DNA of 16,157 bases from assembly GCA_037447655.1 (NCBI GenBank), contig JBBHKE010001597.1, positions 1 to 16,157 of the forward strand. Direction: 5' to 3'. The notes below the pieces were generated by a model. The model had not been told where the DNA came from and searched no databases. It saw nothing but the letters and a program-made list of their open reading frames with translations. The translations under genes and the position numbers were made by a program. Positions 1 to 9,600 of the stretch are shown here, piece after piece (position 1 is the first letter of the stretch; every line of letters starts with the position of its first letter). Origin of the DNA: Zygnema cylindricum. Its lineage: Eukaryota > Streptophyta > Zygnematophyceae > Zygnematales > Zygnemataceae.

Positions 1-302
1 TGTTTTTTTTTTTTTTTTTTAACAAAAGATGTTAACTAAAAATTCGTTGAGAATCTCCAGACTTCTTGGCGAATATTACCAGCGTCCGATTTTAAATTTT
101 CGACGTAAACGCCCCTTGTTTCCAGTACCTGGCTAGTCTCCTCTGACTGTCCTCAGGAGGACACTTTGCGCTTACTGGACAAGTATTTTGGTCCACTTGT
201 AAAGTCAGAGTCGATCCACGACGGACGTGAAGTTACAAAGTTACATGTGGCAGTTGGCGTGTACCTTCTGACGTCGAAGCCACCCTGTTCGACGACAAAG
301 TC

Positions 303-418
303 TTGTAGGACATACTGGCACGCCTCCGCTATAAATGTGCACAATCAAGTACAGAAAAAAACTTGGTTGTAGGACATCGTGTCACGCCTCCTTTATAAAT
401 ATGCAAAAGTACAGTACA
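303..418. repeat. Two-copy tandem repeat, 64-bp period
   Basis: TTGTAGGACAT recurs at 303 and 367. Each is followed by CACGCCTCC and TATAAAT. Related TACTGGCACG / TACTGGGAACG motifs recur at 611 and 674 with a 63-bp spacing. The rest of 1-704 shows no gene that I can support and begins with a poly(T) run (3-20). Confidence 0.6.
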
Positions 419-828
419 GTACATGCCATTTCCTCCATCTCCGTTCACGTTGTACATTAACGTCACGCTACTAGATATTTTAATCGGCGTCCGCTCGTAC
501 AGATACGCAGTCGAAATTTTGTACTTTTAGAAACTTTCAATATACCCGGCCGGCTCAACAGGATCCTACGTGGTACCAAACGGAATCCAACACGTAAGCA
601 ATTTTTGCTTTACTGGCACGACTTGATGGAAGGGTGTTACAAATATTACTACCGGTAAACGTGACCGTATAATTACTGGGAACGCCTGATGGAAGGTTAC
701 CCTTATTCTCAACTGAGGAGCTTTGGTCAAAATTGCGGTGTCACGTGCGACACAATTTAGGGCTGACGTAATTCACATGTGCCGTACGACATAACTGGTT
801 GTCACTCCCTAGATACGTTAACAACTAA

Positions 829-1607
829 GGGTGCGCCTCCATGTGCCAAAGTAAGTCTTTTTTTTGATGTTTTCCTGTAAAACTTAGGGCCGTACCGCGT
901 AAGTTTCAACCATACAACAAAATAGAAAAAGGAGAAGTACATTTTGCGTCATCGTCGAATTTAGGATGTACTACATGTTGTCTTCTTGTGTTCTTCGACC
1001 CACGGCAACGCCAAAAAAAGTCATCTTCAAACTTTAATGTAAAAAACAAGGACGTTGTGTTTTAAAACAAAGTATTTTCAAAAGACAAATAGGAACACGT
1101 ATTAGCACGTGTATAAAAACTTACAAAAGTTTCAAACGAATTCAATCGACGGCGAAAGGTTCGCTATTCGTTATATTTTTTCCGTTTGCATTCAGGTACG
1201 ACGAAGCAATGTGCACAATTTGTTAGGTTTTGTCCGTTTGCGCTTGGTACGGATTTTTTTTCGCCAGAGGTCTCAAGATTCCGATGCCATTTCACGTCAA
1301 GCGGACAGGCGACGCAAAGGCAAAGTGCATCTTCTTCAACAGTGAAAGGGCACAGACTGGAAGGCGGTATGTCTACAATGCCATGAAAACTCATGCGACG
1401 TCACAAGCATCTACAAAAAATAACGTGCGTCCATCACAGATTGTAAACGTTGACAGCCGTCACGGGCATTGTCAACGTATACAATTGTCACACCCTTAAG
1501 TAGCTATGTCGTTGTTACACGTAGGGACATTTGAAATCCGGGTCCGCCGGATTTGCGCTAAAAAATAAAGTAATTTCGCTAAGTTTCAAGTACATGGAGA
1601 CGCACCC
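829..1607 (+). mobile_element. Non-autonomous TIR element, left arm of an inverted pair (PIF/Harbinger-like)
   Basis: It starts GGGTGCGCCTCCATGTGC and ends in the inverted form GTACATGGAGACGCACCC, matching at 16 of 18 positions. It is flanked by TAA at 826-828 and at 1608-1610. It is about 779 bp with no long coding frame: the open frames of up to 89 codons within it overlap on both strands and show no domain. A 3-bp TWA duplication and GGG termini are typical of PIF/Harbinger elements. The superfamily call is inference, because no transposase is present. Confidence 0.8.
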
Positions 1608-1618
1608 TAATAGACTTA

Positions 1619-2400
1619 GGGTACGGCCCCATGTACTTGTAACTTAGTGAACTTACTTTACTTTGTTTTTTGCGGATCCGGCGGACCCGGATTTTAGGTG
1701 TCTCTATGTGTTTACTCGAAATTGTTACTTGACTTTGTGATGATTGTATACGTCGACAATGCCCGTGACGGCAGTCAACATGTACAATCTTACTTGCCGC
1801 ACTGTATTTTTGGAATCTTTTTGAAGCGTCGCAAGACACATCGTAATTTTTGAAACGATTTGGCATGTCACATGTCATTGCGTGACATCGTAGACGTGCA
1901 TCCTTGCAGCCGTGGCTGTACCACATGCTTTGCTTAAGCCTCTCCTATCCGGCCGCCATGACTTCGCAGGGACGGCCGCCATGACTTCGCAGATTTTTCA
2001 CCCTTCCGTGAAATGACACTGCACCATCGAGACCCCTTCAAAAAAAAACTGTACAAGGTGCATGCGGACAAAAATGAACAACCCTGTACTTTTCTCCGTC
2101 GACAAATTATGATGAAAACTTTTCACACGTGAGAATACGTTGTCCTATTTGTGAAGACGGTTACTACTTTATTTAAAACACATAGCCGATGTGTTTTATG
2201 ATAGTTTGAAGATGACGTGACAGTATGTCGAAAAAACACAAGACGACAAAGTTTTGTGCATCTTAAGTTCGAGGATGACGCAAATTGTACTCTACAAATA
2301 TGTGATTTCTTGGTATGGTTGCAACTTTAGCAGTACGGCGCTAAGTTTTAAAAGAAAACGACAGAAAAAAACCCGTTCTTAGCCACATGGGGCCGTACCC
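1619..2400 (-). mobile_element. Non-autonomous TIR element, right arm of an inverted pair (PIF/Harbinger-like)
   Basis: It has perfect 16-bp terminal inverted repeats: GGGTACGGCCCCATGT at 1619-1634 and its complement at 2385-2400. TTA precedes it and TAA (2401-2403) follows. Read on the minus strand it aligns along its whole length to the left arm, for example through TTTGCGTCATC and the ATCCGGCGGACCCGGAT palindrome. The two arms are therefore inverted, diverged copies of one family separated by 11 bp. It has no coding capacity that I can support. Confidence 0.8.
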
Positions 2401-3454
2401 TAATACTTTTCCAGATTGTGGAAAGTGTGGTAAATATTTCGGTTTAACAAGAAGTGTCCGTAGATCAATGTACTGTTGGGAATGAATCTTGCCTTAGTTT
2501 TTAAAATCGCTGTCACAGAAGTATATGTGACAAAAGTCGTGTTTAAACGAGTTTAATCACCCGTGTTAGTTTCCAAGGTGCTTAAGTGGGAGTACCCTGC
2601 ACCGTCCATAGCTATTAGAGTTAGTAACACTAATTTGGTAGTGACATACTCACCTACTCCATAAGGACTTCGTATCTACATCTTTAATACCTTTTTTCCA
2701 TGTCTAAATAGGTTAAATCGCTTATGCAAGTCCACATGCATAAACCATGTTTGCACCACTTAAAATGCAAATTAGGCCTACCAGTACATTACAAATAATG
2801 ACTGATTTGCGGTTGTCGTTCATTTTTTTGTAACTAAATTAAAAGCAAACTGATCAAGCAGAGATGGTTTTACTATATTGACCCGTCGTTGTTGGTAAAT
2901 TGACACATTGATAACCACACCTCATCATGAAAATGTTTTCGTTCTTAAATCTCACCAATCTTTACTTTAAAATTTTTAAAATGGATGCGGTTTTGAAAGG
3001 TCTTTAGAGAAAGAGCAAAACATGAAAACTTCCAAAGCTTTGACTTCAATAAAGATACTAAAAAAAGCCAAAAGAGGAAAAAAAATACAAAAACATTTTT
3101 TTTTTAACTTTTAAGTTAAACAGTTTAAAAAGGAAAATGCATCAAGCAACAAAACAATTGCCCATACTAAGGAAGAGGGAGGGAGGGAGGGAGGAAGGAA
3201 GGGAAGGGAAGGAAGAATGAAAGAAAGAAAAAGATCACACCTATTAACAATGAATGTTACTATTTCGCTAAAACAGCATTTCCTGTGCCATTCTTGACAC
3301 AAATGTTGCCCTGGTTCCAAAACCTTAAAAACCTGCCAAAAACCCTAAAAAAAATCCTAAGAAAAATCCTAGGAAAATCCTACCTTTGTTATTAGACTTC
3401 CCTATCGCAAAAAATCCGTAAAACCGAAAAAAAAAACAAAAAAAAAAGTGAAAC

Positions 3455-3667
3455 TCATTTCCCCAAACTAAACGATAATTTTGGACGCGCGTTTTTCTTT
3501 CCCAATACTTTCATTTGCTCCATTCTCACTTGCTCCTCCTCCAATTTCTTCCTTCTCGAAGCTTCTTCCTTTTGTTTTTGTAACGCCTCCAACTCTTTGT
3601 ACCTCTCTTCTTCTTCTCTCGCTCTCTCTTCCGCGGCCTTTCTCTGAGCTTCTTCGACCTTTCGACG
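3455..3667 (-). pseudogene. Duplicated 3' part of ARGLU1 exon 4 (open frame retained)
   Basis: This is a copy of 6414-6626 encoding the last 70 residues (from RRKVEEAQRK to SLGK) plus stop. It differs at four positions, all at third codon positions and all synonymous, with no indel. No start codon or clear splice acceptor that would make it a standalone gene is visible. In the copy the donor hexamer overlapping the parent's stop is destroyed (GGGAAATGA). It is called a pseudogene because it is 5'-truncated. An alternative or chimeric terminal exon is possible. Confidence 0.75.
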
Positions 3668-3799
3668 TTTAGGGGCGAGACAATGTTTCCATAGAGTCTC
3701 TCCATATAACTCTCCTCGAAATTCTCGACAAGGTTTACCGAAAGGAGGACAAATTGGGTATTCGATGAATCTTCCGCAAGTTTTGGAGTTTAGTGCTCT
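3668..3799 (-). other. 44-codon open stretch fused in frame to the ARGLU1 exon copy
   Basis: Immediately upstream of the exon copy the same frame stays open for 44 codons after a TGA at 3802-3800. It includes CGRFIEYPICPPFGKPC and, at the junction, LWKHCLAPKRR. It contains four cysteines and is not low-complexity, but I do not recognise it. Another minus frame and one plus frame are also open here, so coding status is unproven. Upstream of the TGA the same frame is open again to about 3994 but is Lys-rich and low-complexity. Confidence 0.35.
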
Positions 3800-4149
3800 T
3801 CAGTAAGAGTCGCCGTTGAAGTTTTTATTTTCGAGGTTTTGTGTGTCGAATCCGCGACGTGACGAGTTCTCCTGTCTGCGATTTGTGTTTGAATACTTAT
3901 GGGTTTTTTGAGTTAGTTTTCCTCTTTCTTTTTTTCTTTGTACACTCGTAGTTTCCTTTTTTTTTTTTTTTTGTACACTCAAAAGGATGCTCACTTGATT
4001 CTTTCCTTCTGGTAGTTTTATTTATGCTTGTTGTCTTAATCTTAAAACTTGTCAACAGAGAGTATGGAGGAGCATTCTTTGAGGAGTTGTAAAGTTAGTG
4101 TTTGTACTTTAAGAACCGAAAATGATTTGAAGGTGACTTTTTTTTATCT

Positions 4150-4330
4150 CCTCTATCGATCCGATCCGTTTCATTTCATTCTGTTTTGTTCTATTCAGCT
4201 CAGTTTAGTTCCATTCCGTTCCATTCCGTTCCGTTCAGTTTCGATCAGTTGAGTTGAGTTGAGTCGAGTTCTATTTGGTTCAGGTCAGATAGTAGTGTAC
4301 CGTTCCGTTCAAATCAGATCTTATCGGATC
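4150..4330. repeat. Diverged pentanucleotide-type tract
   Basis: Runs of 5-base units such as GTTCC, ATTCC, GTTCA and GTTGA recur with variation. Apparent open frames across it are compositional. Confidence 0.65.
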
Positions 4331-4378
4331 AGTTTAACCAGCTCCGACCTGCTTGGGAAGACGAACATTTTGGTAGGA

Positions 4379-4553
4379 GTTGAGGGAGAGAGAGAGGGAG
4401 AGAGAGGAGAGGGAGGAGAGGAGAGAGAGAGGAAAGGAGAGACGAGAGAGAGGAGAGAGAGAAGAGGAGAAGAGAGAGAGGAGAGGAGGAGAGGAGGAGA
4501 GGAGAGAGAGAAGAAAGGAGAGAGAATAGAGAGAGGAAAGGAGAGAGATGGAT
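4379..4553. repeat. Purine-only GA-rich tract
   Basis: About 175 bases consist almost entirely of GAGA, GGA and GAA units on the plus strand. A 104-codon Arg/Glu/Gly frame reads through it, but this is low-complexity translation rather than a gene. Mirror-symmetric purine tracts of this type can form triplex DNA. Confidence 0.85.
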
Positions 4554-4944
4554 TGAGAAAGCAGTTATTTTAGTGTAAATAGGGGCTGGTTTATTTAGTT
4601 GGGAACCTCTTGACTTGGGAAATTATTTCTCATGTTATTTCGCCGTAACATCTTTTTCCTTTGTGGAGGGAAACATTGTGACAATAGACGGAAATAGAGG
4701 CAGGATCAGAAGGGGGAGACGGAAATTTTGGTTAACGGAAAGGAGAAGAGTGTTTTGTTTAATTTAATTTTTGTACAGATAACCTTTTGTCTCTTGTAAA
4801 AATGAAAACATTAGAAAATTTTCTGTTTTGATCCTGTGCCACAATCAATTCTTCTTTGTTTTTGATGATTTTGATGTATTTCCAACTGACTGTTTCCGAA
4901 CAGAAATTGGACACTTGTTCATGGAGAAAATTTGATTTAAGTGG

Positions 4945-5186
4945 CAAAAAAACGCTAACATTAAAAACGCTAGCATTAGAAACGTGAACATTAAAAACGT
5001 GAATCCTAAAAACGTCAACCATAAAAGCGTGAACCCTAAAAACGTGAACCCTGAAAAAACGTGGACACTAAAAACGTAAACACTAAAAAACACGAACATA
5101 AAAAACGCGGGCAACAAAAAGGCTAGCATTAAAAACGCTAAGATTAAAAACACTAACAGTAAAACCGCGAACATTAAAAACACCAT
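4945..5186. repeat. 15-bp minisatellite, about 15 units
   Basis: The consensus is close to AACATTAAAAACGTG, with variants such as AACCCTAAAAACGTG and AGCATTAAAAACGCT. Because the unit is a multiple of three, minus-strand frames stay open with Val/Phe/Asn repeats. Three such frames overlap, which argues against coding. It ends about 60 bp before the left edge of duplication copy B. Confidence 0.85.
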
Positions 5187-5248
5187 ATAGTGGACAAAGG
5201 GTGCAAATGCTGTAAAGCTTCATATTCAAAGATGAACAATACATCCTC

Positions 5249-6626
5249 ATCCTCAACTGAGGAGCTTTGGTTAAAATTGCGGTTTTTGCAGACACGTGCG
5301 ACACATTCTAGGGCTGACGGAATTCACATGTACCGTATGACATAAGTGGCTGTCACTCCCTAGATACGTTAGCAACTAATACTTTTCCAGATTGTGGAAA
5401 ATGTGGCATATACTTCGGTTTAACAAGAAGTGTCCGTGGATCAATGTACTATGTTGCAAATGAATCTTGCCACGTAGTTTTTTGAATCAAAAATCGCGTT
5501 TAAACGAGTTTAATCACCCATGTTAGTTTTCCAAGGTGCTTAAGTGGGAGTACCACCACCGCCCATTGTTATTAGAGTTACACTAATTTGGTAGTGACAT
5601 ACTCACCTACTCCACTAGGACGTAGTTGAAAGGTGATTTTCGTATCGACATCTTTAATACCTTTTTTCCATGTCTAAATAGGTTAAATAGCTTATGCAAA
5701 TCCACATGCATAAACCATATTTGCACCATTTAAAAATGCAAATTATGCCTACTTGCAAATAATGACTGATTTGCTGTAGCCGTTCAAATCTTTTGTAACT
5801 AAACTAAAAGCAAATTGATCAAGCAGAAATGGGTTTACTATATTGACCTGTCGTTGTTGGTAAATTGACACATGTTGATAACCACACCTCATCATGAAAA
5901 TATTTTCGTTACCTAAATCTCACCAATCTTTACTTAGAAATTTTAAAAAAGGATGCGGTTCGAAAGGTCTTTAGAGAAAGAGCAAAACATGAAAACTTCC
6001 AAAGCTTTGACCTCAATAAAGATACTAAAAAAAGCCAAAAGAGGAAAAAAAATACAAAAACATTTTTTTTTTACTTTTAAGTTAAACAGTTTAAAAAGGA
6101 AAATGCATCGAGCAACAAAACAATTGCCCATACTAAGAAAGAGGGAGAGAGGGAGGAAGGAAGGAAGGGAAGGAAGAAAGAAAGAAAAAGGCCACACCTA
6201 TTAACAATGAATGTTACTATTTCGTAAAAACAGCATTTCCTGTGCCATTCTTGACACATAAATGTTGCCCTGGTTTCAAAACCTTCAAAACCTGCTAAAA
6301 ACCCTAAAAAAAATTCTAGGAAAAATCCTAGAAAATCCTACCTTTGTAATTCGACTTCCCTATCGCAAAAAATCCGTAAAACGAAAAAAAAAAACAAAAA
6401 AAGAAAGCGAAACTCACTTCCCCAAACTAAACGATAATTTTGGACGAGCGTTTTTCTTTCCCAATACTTTCATTTGCTCCATTCTCACTTGCTCCTCCTC
6501 CAATTTCTTCCTTCTCGAAGCTTCTTCTTTCTGTTTTTGTAACGCCTCCAACTCTTTGTACCTCTCTTCTTCTTCTCTCGCTCTCTCTTCCGCGGCCTTT
6601 CTCTGAGCTTCTTCGACCTTTCGACG
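5249..6626 (+). repeat. Segmental duplication, copy B (parent; 3' end of ARGLU1 and flank)
   Basis: This holds the functional 3' end of ARGLU1 (6414-6626) and about 1.16 kb beyond it. It keeps the empty site (CAACTAATACTTTT, TAA at 5377-5379) corresponding to the insertion in copy A. A purine run (about 6134-6190) and several AGGATTTT/CCTAGAA short repeats (6300-6345) sit between the gene end and the more unique part. I see no gene in 5249-6413. Confidence 0.88.
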
Positions 6627-6677
6627 ATTATCTTCGAGCATTCTCTCGAGCTCCTCCTTCTCCTTCCTCGCGGCTTC
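6414..6677 (-). CDS. ARGLU1: ARGLU1 exon 4 (C-terminal coil, stop)
   Basis: It encodes residues 168-254, beginning EAARKEKEELERMLEDNRRK. It continues as an unbroken Glu/Arg/Lys coil with VRMEQMKVLGKKNARPKLSF near the end and finishes SFSLGK followed by TGA (6416-6414). The RPKLSFSL segment is the family's conserved tail. The stop overlaps a perfect donor hexamer (GTGAGT at 6417-6412), so a further small 3' exon cannot be excluded. The 3' 213 bases of this exon are duplicated at 3455-3667. Confidence 0.9.
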   Translation of the reverse strand, partial: EAARKEKEELERMLEDNRRKVEEAQRKAAEERAREEEERYKELEALQKQKEEASRRKKLEEEQVRMEQMKVLGKKNARPKLSFSLGK

Positions 6678-9600
6678 CTGGTTTTTCCCCATTCCCTCTA
6701 CTAAAGGTGAGAATCTGTAACCATAATTAGTGCAGAAAATGAGGCCGTAGAACATGCTCCCGTTTTTTTTCCACCCTCTCTACTAAGATGAGAATCTGTA
6801 ACTATTATTAGTGCAGAAAATAATGAGGTCGTAATACTACATGTTCCTGTTCGTTTTCGATCCTCTCGACTAAAGGTAAGAATCCGTGATTATACTTACT
6901 GTAGAAGTTTGTTTCTTGTTCCCTCTACTAAAGCTGCTTCTGCTGAAGGTAGGTGAGAACCTGTAACTATAATTAGTGAGGACCTTTGTTCCCATCCTCT
7001 TTACTGAAGGTAAGAATCTGTCAATATGATAAGTGTAAATATTAAGCCATAGTATGTGTTTTTTGATTGTTTGCTGTCCTCTCTACTAGAGATAAGAACC
7101 TGTCACTATAATCAGTGAAGAAAATGAGGCCATATTAAGTTCCTCCTTGTTTCCCACCCTCTCTACTAAAGGCGAGAATTGGAAATTATATTGAGTATGG
7201 AAAATTAGGCCTCCATTCAAATTTTTCCAGAGGAAAAAACCGCACAAAAGGACATAAGTTTTCCACACTTTAGAATAACGTTTCAAAGGGGATTAATACT
7301 GTGGACAGAATTTAAAAACTGATTTACAAAAGTTTACAAGATGAAGCTTCGTATCAAGATTTGTTTTGTTTTGGTGAAATGAGTGAGAGCTGTTTTTTCT
7401 TTCCCCATAGTACATTGTTTATCACTATTAGAATCGAAGGATTATTAGTATTAAGGCGTAAATTAGAATTAGTAATACTAAATTAACTACCTTTTATTTA
7501 TATTATTGACACTGTTCCTGATTTTAGGTCCCAAAAAAAAACATACAACCAAATTTTAATAACGTGAACATCCTCAATAGTAAATTACTGTAATACTTAA
7601 ATCTTGACAACCATGGTTTCGGTTATCTTTTTTTTTAGCAAAACTATTTAAACAATTACAGACCATAAAAAGAAAAAAGAAAAACGGATACCTCCTTCTG
7701 ACGTTCCTCGGCGAGAATTGCCTCCTTCTCTGCAGCAAGTTGAGCCGCGACTTCTTCAAATACTTTTTTTCTCCCTTCCTCGACTTTTGCCGCAATTTCC
7801 GCTTTAATTTTTGCGGAACTCAACTCCTCCTCCACTCGTTTCCGAATTGCCTCTTCCACTCGTTTCGCCGTCTCCTCCTCCACGAGCTTATTTTCAGCCT
7901 CCTGTTGACGTCTGCGAAAAACAACACAAAGGAACAACAAAAGAAAAAAAAAGGGGAAGGGAGGGGGAGAGAGGAGAAGATAAGGAATGATAAGGAGATG
8001 AGAAGAAAAGGAATGATAATATGGCAGTGTGCTCAATGATGATACTGCAATTAAAAATTATGACACGATGACAGTATGTTAACAATAATGAAGGAAGAAA
8101 AAATCATGATAACATGACATCTTCTTGATCGAAGATTATGGAACTATAATAGACCGTGTATCGCAATTAGTGTCGATTTTTTTTTTCCACTTAAATTAAA
8201 GCTTCTTCATGCACACATGTCCAAGTCTCCTTTGGACCATCGGACAATTAATCAGACATGGACGGAAAAAACTGAGTCGAAAGGCCCAAAGAACATTAAC
8301 GCTAATACGCGGTACGGGATACGCGGTGCCGTTTAGACTTCTTGCGTATGGTATCGAGTTTTATTACAATAATCAGTGATGATAACATGAAAATATATTA
8401 ATAGCACATTATGGTATTGTGGTAAAATCAAAAAGAAAACCGAAAACCTAATATGTGTAACAAGTTCCCCCACACTTCCCCCCCTCTCGCTCCTTCCCCC
8501 CTCCCTCCGTCCCTCGACGAGGGAGAGTTATTTTCAGTGTCCGGGTTGTGAATTTACGATCGTTTCATCTAAAACACCCACCGTCAGGTACCTTTAGCGG
8601 ATGAACCCATACCTCTTGTTTGGCATTTTTGAGTCCCATTTCATACGAAAACAACGCATTTTCTGTTTTTGTTCAGTCTAAACATAAGGTTTAATCTTCG
8701 TGGTGTAGTGTGATCATATAGCTTGTGTACTTTTATTACTAATGCTGCCCGTTTGTTAAAATAACATCATCAACAATGATTGTAGAGTCCCCTCAGGACA
8801 AAGAAATAATTTGACAGTACTGTGTACATTCTATGTTCTGTTTTATTTTGGTCTAAATTTCTATATCAATCGTTTGGACTCTTGTACCAATGTTGATATT
8901 TTCTCCACGATACAGCTATTACGAATCATGACATAAGATACCGATAAATTATACGAATGAATGTTTATGACTTATGAAGAAAATTTAATAAGTTTTTAAA
9001 AGACCTTAAACGTTCCTGGCAGAGCTCATCCATTAAAACCTTTCACACTGATTTTCCTCTAATTTACCGAACATCCTAAATCCAGACAAAAAACAATTAC
9101 TTTGCGAAGACTAGAATGACCAGGACAATAGCTGAACATTGAGAAACCGAGTAAAAGAAGGAGTGAAAAATGGAATAAAAGGGAGGAAAATGGGGTAAAA
9201 GAGGGAGTAAAAACGGGAGTAACAAGAGAAGTAAGCAGCAGTGAAAAAAACGGATACCTCTTTCTTTCATGCTCTTATTCTTCACTTGCTTTTAACCCTG
9301 AGAATTTTTTAGTTTCCTGACTTTTTAGAAAAAAATAACCCAAAATTTTGAGAAATGCAAGTGTTAAAATGACCAGAAAGACAGCTGAAAAGGTAGTAAA
9401 AACTGGAATAAAAAACAGAGTAAACAATGGAACGAAAGAGAGAAAAAGGGAGTGGAAAAGGGAGTAACAAGAGCAGGAACAAGCAGTTAAAAACAATGTT
9501 ACCTCTTTCTTTCCCGCTCTTCTTCTTCACGAGTTTTTTCGGCCGCACGTCTTCGTTCATTGGTAAGGTTGGGACTTCCCGGTTTCTTTGGAGATCGATT

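Larger units (their letters stand above)
705..3667 (+). repeat. Segmental duplication, copy A (derived copy, interrupted by elements)
   Basis: It aligns in direct orientation to 5249-6626 from the CTCAACTGAGGAGCTTTGG motif to a breakpoint inside ARGLU1 exon 4 (TTTCGACG). Apart from the insertion at 829-2400 plus one TAA, the two copies have nearly the same length (about 1.38 kb). Non-coding parts differ by scattered substitutions and indels. Copy A ends abruptly inside the exon and joins unrelated DNA, so it is the derived copy. Confidence 0.9.

Noticed and set aside
1109-1926. Several 66-115-codon frames on both strands inside the TIR elements
   Set aside because: They overlap each other, cross element borders in one case (1579-1926), show no transposase motifs, and are not preserved between the two arms.
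3861-3885. Exon-3-like acceptor and RRQEN reading upstream of the exon 4 copy
   Set aside because: The resemblance to the exon 3 start covers only a few residues and leads to a TGA at 3800; it is probably chance.
4259-4573. 104-codon Arg/Glu/Gly-rich plus-strand frame
   Set aside because: It is a direct translation of a GA-only purine tract.
4759-5304. Three overlapping minus-strand frames with Val/Phe repeats resembling a membrane protein
   Set aside because: They are produced by a 15-bp tandem repeat that keeps several frames open at once.
6712-6717. TTACAG as the exon 4 acceptor
   Set aside because: It is a good acceptor motif, but it would put exon 4 out of frame relative to exon 3 and reach a TAA.
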